Assembly: GCF_020991125.1 (NCBI RefSeq) | Contig: NZ_CP087715.1 | Coordinates: 2,886,501 to 2,950,500, forward strand | Origin: Microbulbifer celer | GTDB taxonomy: Bacteria > Pseudomonadota > Gammaproteobacteria > Pseudomonadales > Cellvibrionaceae | DNA: 64,000 nucleotides | Direction: 5' to 3' | In this document: piece by piece, positions 36,340 through 45,962 of the stretch | Numbering within the stretch: position 1 is the first letter of the stretch | Layout: every line of letters begins with the position of its first letter | Made by a program: the position numbers and the translations under genes | The notes under the pieces: model-generated | Databases searched by the model: none | What the model was told of the DNA's origin: nothing | What the model saw: only the letters and a program-made list of their open reading frames with translations

Positions 36340-38004
36340 ATGCCCACAATAAAATCCGATACCGATACCCATACCAGCTCCACCAAGGTCGCCAACGCCG
36401 GCATCCGTCAGACCATGGCCTGGGTACACACCTGGGCCGGCCTCACCCTCGGCTGGGTGCTGTACTTCATGTTTGTCACCGGCACCGCCGGGTACTTTGA
36501 TACCGAGATCGACCGCTGGATGCAGCCGGAACTGCCGCCGGCACAGATCAACAGCGATACCCGCGCAACCGCAGCCACCCTGCTCGCGCGGGCGCAGTCC
36601 CAGGCACCCAATGCGGACCAGTGGCTGCTCACCCTGCCGGTCGATCGCAACCAGCCCTACGGCAGTATTTTCTGGCGCGGCGCAGACCTGGAGGCCGGCG
36701 CCAGCGCGGAAAGAGGCAACGAGCTGATCGACCTGGAAAGCGGCGCACCCATGCAAAGCCGAGCCACTGGCGGCGGTCAGACTCTGTATCAGATGCACTG
36801 GTTACTGCACTACACCAACCGCAGCTATTCCGACTGGATTATCAGCTTCGCCACCCTGTTTATGCTGGTGGCCATCGTCACCGGTGTCATCATCCATAAA
36901 AAGATCTTCAAGGATTTCTTTGTCTTCCGCCCCCGCAAAGGCCAGCGCTCGTGGCTGGACGCGCACAATGTACTGAGCGTAATCACCCTGCCGTTCCAGG
37001 CGATGATCACCTACTCCGGGCTGATCTTCATGGGCTTCTCTTTTATGCCGTTGATCGTCGCCGGCCAGTACGGCAGCGACGGACGCAGCGCCTTCTACGG
37101 CGAAGTATTCAGCCCGCCGGGCATGACCGAAAGCGCCGGCGCCCCTGCACACTTCACCCCGCTGGAGCCACTGATGTCAGAAGCAGAAAACATCTGGGGC
37201 CAAGGCCGCATACGCAGTATCGATATCCGCTACCCCGGTTTCAGTAATGCGCGAGTGGTCCTGTCGGAATCCATCGACAACACTATTGCCGCCGGCGCCG
37301 GTCGCCTGGTATTTGATGGCGTCAGCGGCGAGCTGCTGCACAACGCCCCCGCCGCTTCCTCGCCCGCCAAGGGCGTGCGCGATACCTTTCTCGGATTGCA
37401 CGAAGGCCTGTTCGCCGCGCCGATTACCCGCTGGCTGTATTTTATTTCCGGGTTGCTGGGTACCGGCATGGTCGCCACCGGTCTGGTCATGTGGGCAGTG
37501 AAACGTCGCCAACTGGCAGAGCGCAAACCCGGGCGGATTCCCCGCGGCATACTTCTTGTGGAAAAACTCAATGTGGGCACCGTGGCCGGCCTGCTGACCG
37601 GCGTCGCCGCCTACTTCTGGGCCAACCGGCTGCTGCCGATATCCATGGCGGAGCGCGCACAATGGGAAGTGCATATCATGTTCCTCACCTGGCTCGCGTT
37701 GCTTGTTCACGCCGCGCTGCGCCCCCGTGACCGCGCCTGGAGTGAACAGCTGGCCATTGCCGCCATTGCGTTCGCCGCCCTGCCGGTGGTCAACGCCCTG
37801 ACCAGTGACCGGCACTTGTTGCACAGCTTGAGCAGTGGCGACTGGGTGTTCGCCGGGTTTGATATCACCGTACTGTGTATCGGTGTACTGCTCGGTATCG
37901 CCGCCCGCTTTACCCGCCCGAAGCAGACCGCAAGCGCAGCCAGCAAGGCCCAGGCAGCCGCACAACCGGCCGCTGCCGGAAACGCAGTAGGGGAACCATC
38001 GTGA
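36340..38004 (+). CDS. PepSY-domain transmembrane protein (siderophore-iron reductase type)
   Basis: About 554 residues with four or five long helices (AWVHTWAGLTLGWVLYFMFVTG, FATLFMLVAIVTGVIIHK, ITYSGLIFMGFSF and a C-terminal set). Histidines in VHTWAG, MHWLLHYT and GLHEGLF are placed as in haem-binding PepSY-associated proteins. Such proteins are encoded with ferric-siderophore receptors and are thought to reduce or strip iron in the periplasm. The stop overlaps the next gene's GTG start. Confidence 0.88.
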   Translation: MPTIKSDTDTHTSSTKVANAGIRQTMAWVHTWAGLTLGWVLYFMFVTGTAGYFDTEIDRWMQPELPPAQINSDTRATAATLLARAQSQAPNADQWLLTLPVDRNQPYGSIFWRGADLEAGASAERGNELIDLESGAPMQSRATGGGQTLYQMHWLLHYTNRSYSDWIISFATLFMLVAIVTGVIIHKKIFKDFFVFRPRKGQRSWLDAHNVLSVITLPFQAMITYSGLIFMGFSFMPLIVAGQYGSDGRSAFYGEVFSPPGMTESAGAPAHFTPLEPLMSEAENIWGQGRIRSIDIRYPGFSNARVVLSESIDNTIAAGAGRLVFDGVSGELLHNAPAASSPAKGVRDTFLGLHEGLFAAPITRWLYFISGLLGTGMVATGLVMWAVKRRQLAERKPGRIPRGILLVEKLNVGTVAGLLTGVAAYFWANRLLPISMAERAQWEVHIMFLTWLALLVHAALRPRDRAWSEQLAIAAIAFAALPVVNALTSDRHLLHSLSSGDWVFAGFDITVLCIGVLLGIAARFTRPKQTASAASKAQAAAQPAAAGNAVGEPS

Positions 38005-38384
38005 CTGAATCGGCTTTCTCTCTTTCCACTTTGGCCGCGATTACCCAGGCACTGCTCACGCTCGCCGCACTGTCCTGCCTGTGCCTAGCCAGCGCCCATC
38101 ACTTGCGGCAAAGTCCTGGGCAGGCCACCCTCAAGCAGTGGCAGCCGGTATTGTTCTGGTGTGGCTGGGCCCTGCTCGCAACCGCCGCTGCCACAGCCAT
38201 CACCACCCAAGGATGGGGATTGGGGCTGGTAACACTTCTGGGTATATTGAGTGTCACGGCGTTTGCCGTGGTCGGGCTGGCAAGCTACCGCCGTTCAGGG
38301 CTGGTGCCCATTGCGCTGGTGAGCGGCATCTGCGGTGTGGCCCTGTTCGCGAAGTGGCTACTGGCGGTATTGCTCGCTCAATAG
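38001..38384 (+). CDS. DUF3325-like small membrane protein
   Basis: About 127 residues beginning at GTG 38001, which overlaps the PepSY gene stop (GTGA); this fixes the start although the frame is open further upstream. Three to four predicted helices (ITQALLTLAALSCLCLASAHH, WCGWALLATAAATAI, VTLLGILSVTAFAVVGLASY). Size and position match DUF3325, the usual third partner of the siderophore receptor set. Function unknown. Confidence 0.75.
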   Translation: MTESAFSLSTLAAITQALLTLAALSCLCLASAHHLRQSPGQATLKQWQPVLFWCGWALLATAAATAITTQGWGLGLVTLLGILSVTAFAVVGLASYRRSGLVPIALVSGICGVALFAKWLLAVLLAQ

Positions 38385-38478
38385 GGGGCCGGGGCATAAT
38401 GCGGCGCGGGAGAGATTGAAGGATTGGGACATTGTCAGGCCTTTTATCCGGCCTGTATGTTGACGCTATTGTCGGGAG

Positions 38479-38829
38479 CTATTCATGTTGCAGAACATTG
38501 ATTAGCTTTCCGAATGGATCGCGAACGTAAAACCGGCGAACGCCCCAGGGCTCGGATACTGGACCGTATTCGATTGGGATACTTTCCGCTTTAACTCTTG
38601 CCAAGGCTGCATCGAGATCATCCACCTCTATGGATAAATCCGGTACCGGCGTTCCCGAGCCTCCCTCAGATGCCACACTCACCTGTGTCGTCATTTGTTC
38701 ACCGGAACTGAATGTTTTAATCCACCCGTGATCCATAACGATCTCAAGGCCGAAAATAGACTCGTAGAATGCGCTGGCATCATCTGGGTTGGATGTCGGA
38801 ATATTGGAAACTATTCGTTTAACCTTCAT
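38479..38829 (-). CDS. VOC-family (glyoxalase/dioxygenase-fold) protein
   Basis: About 116 residues, one VOC module pair: KRIVSNIPTSNPDDASAFYE at the N-terminus, SIEVDDLDAALAR in the middle and GVRRFYVRDPFGKLINVLQH at the end. GAGGA lies upstream of the ATG at 38829; the longer frame to 38892 has no such site. Family members bind metals or small molecules in resistance and isomerase reactions; no substrate can be assigned. Starts the AT-richer accessory region. Confidence 0.88.
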   Translation of the reverse strand: MKVKRIVSNIPTSNPDDASAFYESIFGLEIVMDHGWIKTFSSGEQMTTQVSVASEGGSGTPVPDLSIEVDDLDAALARVKAESIPIEYGPVSEPWGVRRFYVRDPFGKLINVLQHE

Positions 38830-38924
38830 TGGATAGTCCTCAGGTATTATGCGCAAAGGGTGTGCTCGATTGATAGTTCTCAATTGCCCCACTTACTACC
38901 CGAACTGGTGTGATGATTATATTT

Positions 38925-39809
38925 CTATTGCCTGGGTCTGAGACCCTCGATGATTCGCGCGTCGACCCAGTACAAATCTGAATCCGTAGCACCGGACTTA
39001 CGCGTCACGACTCTGTTAAAGAAGAGATATTTTCCATCAGGTGTTATCTGTGGACCGCCTTCTTCAGCATCAGTGTTTACCTTGTCGCCCAGGTTAATCG
39101 CCTCGCCCCAAGAACCATCTGGCTTCCGGAAACTGATATAGAGATCGGAACTTCCGTACCCATTCTCCCTGTCGCCGTCCCACATAATATAGGACTCGTC
39201 TGGTGCAATGAACGGATGGGCATTCCAGGTTCCGGTGTTAATCTCTTTACCGAAGGGCTTCGGTTCTTCGCGTTTTCCGTCCACTAGACGTGAATACCGG
39301 ATAATTCCATCGCCGCCTGTCCCCACCTCGTCAAACACATAGGTGCCGTTCTCGGAGGCTGTAAGACTCATGATACGTATTTCTTCGTACGGGGAGCCAA
39401 GGCTTTTCATCTCTGACCATCCATCCTTTGTACGCTCCTTGTAGCGCTTGCCGAAGTGCAGGGTCTTGCCGTCAGGTGAGAAGAACGGCACTCCATCTCT
39501 ACCCGGAACCGCCACCTCATGCCACCTATTATCCATTCTCTTAAAAGTAACAGACTCGGTAACTCTTTGATTATTCTCCCTGCCCCACCTGAGAACATGA
39601 AACTCATCCATATCTGGCGAGAAACGACCAGCATCGCCCCAACTTGCAATGGAAACAATCCCCGGCGCAAAAACTTCCGGCTCAAGTCCAGGAGGGTTTT
39701 GTCCCAGGTAGGGACCTTCGAGAATCGGGGAATCATCATGACTGAAGCTTTCACCGGCCATAAGTAGAGCAGAAAGCAGAAGAAAACTTGAGATATAAAC
39801 ATGCCTCAT
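38925..39809 (-). CDS. Exported PD40 (TolB-like propeller) protein
   Basis: About 294 residues with a signal peptide (YISSFLLLSALLMAGESFS). Repeated propeller strands are seen as FSPDMDEFHVLRW, FFSPDGKTLHFGKRY, FIAPDESYIMWDGDR and ITPDGKYLFFNRV, the WD40-like/PD40 pattern. AAGGAT precedes the ATG. Probably a periplasmic binding or scaffold protein; no partner is evident. Confidence 0.82.
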   Translation of the reverse strand: MRHVYISSFLLLSALLMAGESFSHDDSPILEGPYLGQNPPGLEPEVFAPGIVSIASWGDAGRFSPDMDEFHVLRWGRENNQRVTESVTFKRMDNRWHEVAVPGRDGVPFFSPDGKTLHFGKRYKERTKDGWSEMKSLGSPYEEIRIMSLTASENGTYVFDEVGTGGDGIIRYSRLVDGKREEPKPFGKEINTGTWNAHPFIAPDESYIMWDGDRENGYGSSDLYISFRKPDGSWGEAINLGDKVNTDAEEGGPQITPDGKYLFFNRVVTRKSGATDSDLYWVDARIIEGLRPRQ

Positions 39810-39996
39810 AATTTATCCTTATTTTTATTAGTAAATATGGGCAACAAAATTATGGCGTACTAAAGACCTTCGCCATCAAAACACACTCGAGATTCAAAAC
39901 TATTGCGCTAACCGCTGGCACTTAAATACTCGACAGGATGGTCAACCAACAGTATTAAAAAATATTCCAATAGACTGAAGCACGCCAAACTTGAGG

Positions 39997-40362
39997 CTAT
40001 TCACCGGTGGATGATACCAGATGGATGATATTCGTTGGGCTGGATATCCAGAACGCTTTAAATCCATCTGGTAGTGGCTCGATCTCGTCTCTGCGGTGGC
40101 AGCCTTGCTCCTTAAGGTACTCAGAAGCTTTGTCGATATCACTGACAACCACCTCTAACCAGATTTCTGATTGACTCAGGCCTGGCATGCAGTCCAACCA
40201 AAGTACTTTATCGCCAAACTCAAACTTTGGCGTATCGCCAACAGCATTCCCCGTGATGTCCTTGAATTTCAGGACCTCTCGGTAGAAGCGGACGGTACTT
40301 TCGTACTCGTGCGCGGGAATTTTCATCGCAATATTTCTTCCTGGTTCAAACTCTAATTCCAT
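39997..40362 (-). CDS. VOC-family protein
   Basis: About 121 residues: MKIPAHEYESTVRFYREVL at the start, LDCMPGLSQSEIWLEVVVSD in the middle, and KAFWISSPTNIIHLV at the end. The ATG at 40362 has GAGAGG 8 nt upstream. A different VOC subgroup from the gene at 38479, so probably not a recent duplicate. Function unknown. Confidence 0.82.
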   Translation of the reverse strand: MELEFEPGRNIAMKIPAHEYESTVRFYREVLKFKDITGNAVGDTPKFEFGDKVLWLDCMPGLSQSEIWLEVVVSDIDKASEYLKEQGCHRRDEIEPLPDGFKAFWISSPTNIIHLVSSTGE

Positions 40363-40457
40363 CGTCAATGCCTCTCTGTGGGTAACTTGGGTAAAAAACG
40401 ACTGCAGTTATTCTTCAATTCAGCCGAAGGAAGAAGTTAATCTTATCGCCGGGTTCA

Positions 40458-42212
40458 CTATTGAGGTATCGACGCGTCAGCGTGGCTACTGTGGTACCAA
40501 TTTATGTAGTCACCTTCTGAAATTGGGGTTTTCAGCCCAGTTTTATCTATACCAAACCAATCAATGATTTCGACTGTTTGATCTTGCTTTTCATGTACGA
40601 GATCTTCTCCTCTTTTTAGTAGATCTTTTATGCTATCTGGATCTTCGATGTCTGACGCCAAAATAGACGGCACGAATTTCTTAAGCTTCTCCAACAAAAA
40701 TATTTCCAATAGCCATGAATACCCTTCCTCCCCAATAAAACTGCTTGCCGCCGATGATGCGCACAGCGCGCCATAAACATCAAGCATTTCCATCATTTTT
40801 TCTGAATACTGGTTCCACTTTGAAAAGTAGTCAGTTTTATCCTCAGCCTTAAGTCCAAGCTGCACTTCTTTATGTAAACTGAGCGCAAATTTGTGCAAAA
40901 CCCGAAGGACAGCTTGCACAGACGGCGAGCAATCCGGGAACGAAAATGGGAGTGATGATCGGAGGTAGTCTCTGGCGGCCTTCTGCATGATGACCACATT
41001 ATCGCCTTCTGCGGTGATGCAACCGTTTGCCATTGCATAGTAGTTAGAGAACTTGTTGGCAGAAAACATACCCTGTGCCCCGCAGAGCTCTCGGCAACCA
41101 ACTATCACCTCCCTGGACTCCCAGGTAACCAGAGATTTCGCTAACGCAATTTCATTCTTCAACTCTTCTGGCATGCCTTTACTGCTGTCTTCTTCACGAT
41201 GCGCTCTATCACCGAGGTCTCTAATCCACAAGGACTGAACGACGAGAGCAGCAGTATAAATGGTCAGAGGCTGAGAAAATGAGCTGTAGCTGGTCAGTGG
41301 GACATCGCCTACGACCGAGAAGGTCTTTCTCTGCTTGCCGTAGTTTTTTGTAATATACAATGACGCTTTTGCCGCCGCGGCTGCCCCAGCAGCCATGCAT
41401 ATTTTCCCGAACTGAACCCGCTGCATAGACTGAAGAAACCGCTTCCTTTGATCGGTTTCTATAAAATCGACTTCCCCATTGAGTGATATATCAAGAATAT
41501 CTCTGCTCAAGATTGATTCAAAAGGCAAGTCCACCTGATTAAAGCTGGTAATACAGTTGTCGAGCCCGAACCCAGGTTTATTCCCTATTTCGCTGATTCT
41601 GATACCTGGTAACACTTTATTCGCATCGTGAATTCTTACCACAAATGGCATGACGCCGTATTCTTCATCATCAATTTTTAGCCGTGCCATAACTACCGCT
41701 ATCTTGGCCGCATGTTGAGATAGTGAGGTGTTTGGCATGAACTTGAATGAACTGGCGTTCGGTGAATGTAGGGTAAAGACCTTTCTATCGCGATCGTATA
41801 TTGCCTCTGTTTCAAGAGAGAAAACATTATTTCCGTATGCGAGCTCTGTAGCCAGGTAAACACCAACCGCCTCCCCTTGCAGGAGCTCCCTGTAGATTCC
41901 AGAAAGATACTCAGAATCTTTCTTTAGCGCCTTTATCGTGCCGACACAAAGGTTGTAGTGGATTGATAGTGCTGCAAAAAGCGCCCCATCATGAACAGCG
42001 GCAATTTCATGCAGCTCGATCAACCTTCCAGGAGAGTCAAGCAGCTGCTCTCCATACTCCGGGTTGCTGATAATTTCTTTCATGCAACTGTATAACGATT
42101 CTTTATCGGATACAGAGTCACAATTACGAATTGGCCTCAACAGCCCGGTGTCGATGTTTCCCGTTTCACTTTGAAATGAACTGCCTACCGCCAATATCTC
42201 TGCAAGATCCAC
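40458..42212 (-). CDS. Acyl-CoA dehydrogenase/oxidase-like flavoprotein
   Basis: About 584 residues, closer in length to acyl-CoA oxidases than to 380-residue dehydrogenases. Features: the helical N-terminus, a beta-domain (GVMPFVVRI, GNKPGFGLDNCITSFNQV), an FAD-contacting helix region (MQRVQFGKICMAAGAAAAAK) and CGAQGMFSANKFSNYYAMAN followed by TAEGDNVVIMQKAARDYL. The C-terminal 130 residues have no obvious domain. Starts at a GTG with GGGAG upstream. No fatty-acid genes are nearby, and its AT-richer composition suggests transfer. Substrate unknown. Confidence 0.8.
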   Translation of the reverse strand: MDLAEILAVGSSFQSETGNIDTGLLRPIRNCDSVSDKESLYSCMKEIISNPEYGEQLLDSPGRLIELHEIAAVHDGALFAALSIHYNLCVGTIKALKKDSEYLSGIYRELLQGEAVGVYLATELAYGNNVFSLETEAIYDRDRKVFTLHSPNASSFKFMPNTSLSQHAAKIAVVMARLKIDDEEYGVMPFVVRIHDANKVLPGIRISEIGNKPGFGLDNCITSFNQVDLPFESILSRDILDISLNGEVDFIETDQRKRFLQSMQRVQFGKICMAAGAAAAAKASLYITKNYGKQRKTFSVVGDVPLTSYSSFSQPLTIYTAALVVQSLWIRDLGDRAHREEDSSKGMPEELKNEIALAKSLVTWESREVIVGCRELCGAQGMFSANKFSNYYAMANGCITAEGDNVVIMQKAARDYLRSSLPFSFPDCSPSVQAVLRVLHKFALSLHKEVQLGLKAEDKTDYFSKWNQYSEKMMEMLDVYGALCASSAASSFIGEEGYSWLLEIFLLEKLKKFVPSILASDIEDPDSIKDLLKRGEDLVHEKQDQTVEIIDWFGIDKTGLKTPISEGDYINWYHSSHADASIPQ

Positions 42213-43083
42213 TGTACATCTCCCAATATTTTCAATGCATTTCCGTATCTTGTATTGAGCTTACGTGGCGACATGATTCTGCTACGCACCAGCATTGCAG
42301 CACATTAGGAGTTTGCGATTGAATGTCAACAAAGGACACTTGTAAATCGCGCCAGAATTTTTTAATTGCTTACCGCTAAGCAACTTTCAAATCAGGACAC
42401 CGCAATGGTTGGACATTCAGGATTTATCTTGGCTTCGATTATCGTGCCGGGTACAGGGACTAGTACGTTCGTACTTCGTTGATTCGTATCGTTTTCACCC
42501 ATCGGTGCAAATCGCTTTCGCTGGAGAAAGCTGAAGTATTAATTACTGATTTATTACGATTGCACTACTAATGCAGGGCAGAAAACAATGCAGGGCAGAA
42601 AATCACTTTGATGACCGCCCCTTATTCTCCACTAGACCATATTGGCCCATAAAAATTGAGCGAAATACCTCAGGTAGAGACATTGATTGCTCTGCCCTTT
42701 CCTATTGAAGTGCTTTGGCCCGGAGCCATGTACTCAACAGCCAACAGCTCCTCGAACTATCTCGACCTGATATTTCTTTTAAGCCGGCCTTTAGTGTTTT
42801 TCTCACGTTGGGCTTCAGCTGAGAAGCTGCAACACCAGAGGGTGTTTTTTAATGACTCTGAATTCACATAGTAACCGCAACGCTAGAGCGCAGGCAGTGA
42901 ATCGAGAAGGCATCCTATTGGGTCATAGCTCCGGTTCCCATACCGGGACCATGCCTGGCCCTCGATTTCGCCACTGAATCAATGGACGATAATTGTGCGT
43001 AATGCGCAGTTGTCCACCTATTCACGTAGGCGATATACTCGCCCGTGATCGGAGCGAATCGATGTATTTATCAGGATTTCAGC
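42213..43083. other. Long intergenic region without a supported gene
   Basis: About 870 bp between the acyl-CoA oxidase-like gene and the sulfotransferase gene. The short open frames lack start signals and recognisable domains. It holds a terminator-like hairpin (42831-42850) and a short GTACGTTCGTAC palindrome near 42463. It may be residue of a deleted gene. Confidence 0.5.
42831..42850 (+). terminator. Terminator-like hairpin in an intergenic region
   Basis: AACACC - AGAG - GGTGTT followed by TTTT. No plus-strand gene ends just upstream, so it may belong to a small RNA or to a lost gene. Confidence 0.4.
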
Positions 43084-43773
43084 ATGCACCCAAGGAATCA
43101 GCACCCTGGCGACCTTCCCAGAGTCATTCAAATCGGCTTCCACAAATGCGGTACTCGCAGCCTGGAGTCGCTTTTTCGGCACGCCGGGCATCCCGTGCTG
43201 AAATACAAGTTCAGAAGGCCCCTGCGCCGCAGCCGCAACGCCGCATACCTGATGCGCGAGAACCTTAACGCCGGGCGCAAGATTTTTGCCGGGCTGGAAA
43301 ACTACACCCTCTATGCCGACCTGATCTACCAAACCGAGAGTGACAGTTTTGAGCCCATACGCCACTTTCGGGAGATGATGCGCGACTATCCGGACAGCAT
43401 CCTGCTGCTCAATCTGCGCGACCGGGAGGACTGGATCCGCTCGCGGCTGAAACATGGTCACGGTGAGTTCGTGCAACGGGTCATGCGCCAGCGGGGGATC
43501 GACTCTAAGGATGAGATCGCTGAAATCTGGCGCGGCGAATGGGACACGCATCTGACTGAAGTGCGCGCTTTTATGGCCGACAGGCCGGAACAGTTGGTTG
43601 AGTTCAATATCGACACCGATCCCGTGACCGCGCTGGTGGAGCGTTTCAGTGACTACGGCCTGGATGCAGAGGCCTGGACGGATATCGGCCGCACCCGCGG
43701 CATCCGTCGCCATCCACTGGTGGCTGCCCTCAAACGGCGCTGGGCACACATGCGATGGCGGTCACCGGACTGA
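43084..43773 (+). CDS. Sulfotransferase-family protein
   Basis: About 229 residues. The PAPS 5'-phosphosulfate-binding loop is visible near the N-terminus as QIGFHKCGTRSLESLF, and the 3'-phosphate site region as LLLNLRDREDWIRSR. The ATG at 43084 follows AGGA with suitable spacing; the upstream frame from 43045 is less likely. Expected to transfer sulfate from PAPS to a carbohydrate or other hydroxyl. First of four sulfotransferase genes within 4.4 kb and coupled to a glycosyltransferase by a TGATG overlap, suggesting modification of a cell-surface glycan. Confidence 0.85.
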   Translation: MHPRNQHPGDLPRVIQIGFHKCGTRSLESLFRHAGHPVLKYKFRRPLRRSRNAAYLMRENLNAGRKIFAGLENYTLYADLIYQTESDSFEPIRHFREMMRDYPDSILLLNLRDREDWIRSRLKHGHGEFVQRVMRQRGIDSKDEIAEIWRGEWDTHLTEVRAFMADRPEQLVEFNIDTDPVTALVERFSDYGLDAEAWTDIGRTRGIRRHPLVAALKRRWAHMRWRSPD

Positions 43774-44948
43774 TGCTCCAGTCCGCACACATCTCTCCGG
43801 CAAAGACGGCGCCTATGAAAATCTCACTGGTCATGATCTCGACTGGCCTCGGCGGGGTACAACAGTCCCTGGTGCCCTATGCGCTGGCCATGAAGGAACG
43901 AGGCCACCAACTCCAGATTCTGGTTTCCCAGCGGGCCCAGTCAATGATTGCCTTGCTCGGCGAACGGGGATTGGGCGATCAGGTGGAGGTGCTCGAAGGC
44001 ATCTGGAAGCTACACCGCTACCTCCCGCACGCCGGTTTGCGGAAGCGCATTCTGGATTTTGCGCCGGATCTGGTGCTGGGCTTTGCGCAGATGGGTTTTA
44101 TCGAAGCACATCGCGCCCTGCGCGGCAGCGGCATCCCCGTACTCACCCGCGTAGGCACCATGAAGAGCAAGCGCATGGGGCGTTTCCGCAACGCGGACGG
44201 CTGGCTGGCAACGACCACGGAAATGAAGGCCGCGCTGAAGGCGCAGGGTTTCGATGAGGAACGCATCTTTATCGTGCCCAACTTCCTGGCTGAAAACAGC
44301 CCTGAGCCAGAGGACAACAGCCCTGAGCCAAAGGAAAGTAGCCCTGAGCCGGGCGAAAAAGGCCCTGAGCCCAGCGAGCAAGATCTGCGGCATCCACCGC
44401 GGATTGGCTCCCTGGGGCGCTTTGTCCCGCGCAAGGGGTTTGGCGTCCTGATCGACGCGGTGGACCTGTTGCGCGAGCGCGGTGTCGAGCTCGAGAGCAC
44501 AATCGCCGGCGATGGCAAGGATCTCGACACCATGAAAGCCCGTGTCGAAGAGCGCGGGCTGTCGCGGATTGTTCACCTGCCGGGTTGGCTTGGACACAGT
44601 GATAAAGCGGATTTCCTGCAGGGCCTGGATCTGTTCGTCTGTTCTTCGCTCGACGAACCCTTCGGCTTTGTCTACCTGGACGCCATGCGTTTTGGCCTGC
44701 CCGTGGTGACCACGCCCACGGTGGGAGCGCGTTTTATTTTCTCCGACACTGATACCGCGTGCTGGACACCATTCGAGGATCCGACCGCGCTGGCGGACGC
44801 GATTCAGCAGCTACTGTCGGATGATGACCGCCGCGCCGCTCTCGGGCGCCAGTCCCGCCACCTTTACACCACCGCTTTCAGCCTGGAAGCGGGCGCGCGC
44901 AATCTGGATTTGGCGCTGGGGCAAGTGCACGCACTGGGGAAACGCTGA
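43773..44948 (+). CDS. GT4-type glycosyltransferase with heptapeptide repeats in the inter-domain linker
   Basis: GT-B glycosyltransferase of about 391 residues. The N-terminal Rossmann lobe starts KISLVMISTGLGGVQQSLVP; the C-terminal lobe has RIGSLGRFVPRKGFGVLIDA, HLPGWLGHSDKADFL and DEPFGFVYLDAMRFGLPVV. The family E-x7-E motif reads E-x7-D here. Start is taken at the ATG overlapping the sulfotransferase stop (TGATG); ATG 43815 (MKISLVMIS) is an alternative that removes 14 residues. Between the lobes lie four repeats of SPEP type. Donor and acceptor are unknown; partner sulfotransferases suggest a sulfated glycan. Confidence 0.88.
   Translation: MLQSAHISPAKTAPMKISLVMISTGLGGVQQSLVPYALAMKERGHQLQILVSQRAQSMIALLGERGLGDQVEVLEGIWKLHRYLPHAGLRKRILDFAPDLVLGFAQMGFIEAHRALRGSGIPVLTRVGTMKSKRMGRFRNADGWLATTTEMKAALKAQGFDEERIFIVPNFLAENSPEPEDNSPEPKESSPEPGEKGPEPSEQDLRHPPRIGSLGRFVPRKGFGVLIDAVDLLRERGVELESTIAGDGKDLDTMKARVEERGLSRIVHLPGWLGHSDKADFLQGLDLFVCSSLDEPFGFVYLDAMRFGLPVVTTPTVGARFIFSDTDTACWTPFEDPTALADAIQQLLSDDDRRAALGRQSRHLYTTAFSLEAGARNLDLALGQVHALGKR
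44295..44378 (+). repeat. Four tandem 21-bp repeats inside the glycosyltransferase gene
   Basis: Exact 21-bp period, four units, encoding NSPEPED, NSPEPKE, SSPEPGE and KGPEPSE. The conserved core is GCCCTGAGCC. The repeat falls in the linker between the two glycosyltransferase lobes, so copy number could vary without destroying the fold. Confidence 0.85.
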
Positions 44949-45082
44949 CAGAGGGATTGCCCGGAGATGGCCTCTCCTGTGGAGGCCCTAACGGTCCATG
45001 CGGAAAATTCTGCAAACGATCACGTCGCCGCCCTGGAGCCTGGGGCTGTGTGCTTTAGTTAACGAATTTCCCACATGGACCA

Positions 45083-45772
45083 CTAGAACGAATAGTCAAA
45101 AAGTCCGATTTCCTTTCTGAAAATCCGGTCAATCTCATCTCTTTGCGCTTCCGTTAGTATTTCCCGGTAGTGGCGTTTGTCCTTTCTTGTGTCGCCCTTC
45201 GCCTTGGGCAGGGGCAGAGGCTCGGGGATTCCCAGGTGAAGACGGACTTCTTCAAGCTCCTGACTGAGCTGCTCAAAACGACATACCCGATCTACAGCAA
45301 TTCCATCATTGATGAGGTAGATGCTGCTGTTGTCATGCTTCTTGCGCAAGTAGTCGCTGGCGATGAAGGCGTCGAGGTCCTGTTGTGATTTGCTCCTTCT
45401 GTTGCGCCAGAAGTAGCTGGAGATTGCGCGATCCCAGGGATTCCTTACCACGCTGAACTTGTAGTAGCTGTTCCATATTTCGTCGCCTACAAGCGCCTTC
45501 ACCTGCGCTGCCGGCTGATGCTTGGTAAAGCGCTTCTTGCGCTTCCCGTAGATTAGCTTGAGAAAGTCTATCGGCCCATATTCGGATAGCTGTGCGTGAT
45601 AGTTCTGGGGCGTGCGGTAACCGAGCGAGCGCCTGAGATCTTCATCTTCCTTTCTCATCGGGGTGATGACGTCGTTGGGGCCGCAGAACCTGGAGAGGGC
45701 TATCTCGATGCTCGTTCCGGCTGTTTTCCTGGTCTTGATGAAGATGAACTTGTACTTGTGAGAAATGATCAT
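45083..45772 (-). CDS. Sulfotransferase-family protein (Sulfotransfer_2 type)
   Basis: About 229 residues. The PAPS loop FIFIKTRKTAGTSIEIALSR lies at residues 8-27, followed by the 3'-phosphate-binding segment YKFSVVRNPWDRAISSYFW near 105-122. This is the pattern of membrane-less bacterial carbohydrate sulfotransferases. On the opposite strand to the other three sulfotransferase genes. Acceptor unknown. Confidence 0.88.
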   Translation of the reverse strand: MIISHKYKFIFIKTRKTAGTSIEIALSRFCGPNDVITPMRKEDEDLRRSLGYRTPQNYHAQLSEYGPIDFLKLIYGKRKKRFTKHQPAAQVKALVGDEIWNSYYKFSVVRNPWDRAISSYFWRNRRSKSQQDLDAFIASDYLRKKHDNSSIYLINDGIAVDRVCRFEQLSQELEEVRLHLGIPEPLPLPKAKGDTRKDKRHYREILTEAQRDEIDRIFRKEIGLFDYSF

Positions 45773-45962
45773 GGTTTAGCGGTACCGCTTGAAAGGTGTC
45801 TTCCAGATACTGGGGCAGATGCCGGGGCGGTCGTACATGAGCCGGATCATAGCTAGAATACCGGCGCATCCCTCCAAGCTGCAACTCAGGGCGGTGACGC
45901 AGTTGCCGCCCGTGAGTATACTGCGCCCTTTTCATGCCCCGGCAACCTGAGGAACCGAAGCA

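Noticed and set aside
42656..42871. 71-codon frame in the long intergenic region
   Set aside because: No ribosome-binding site, no domain, and a terminator-like hairpin lies within it.
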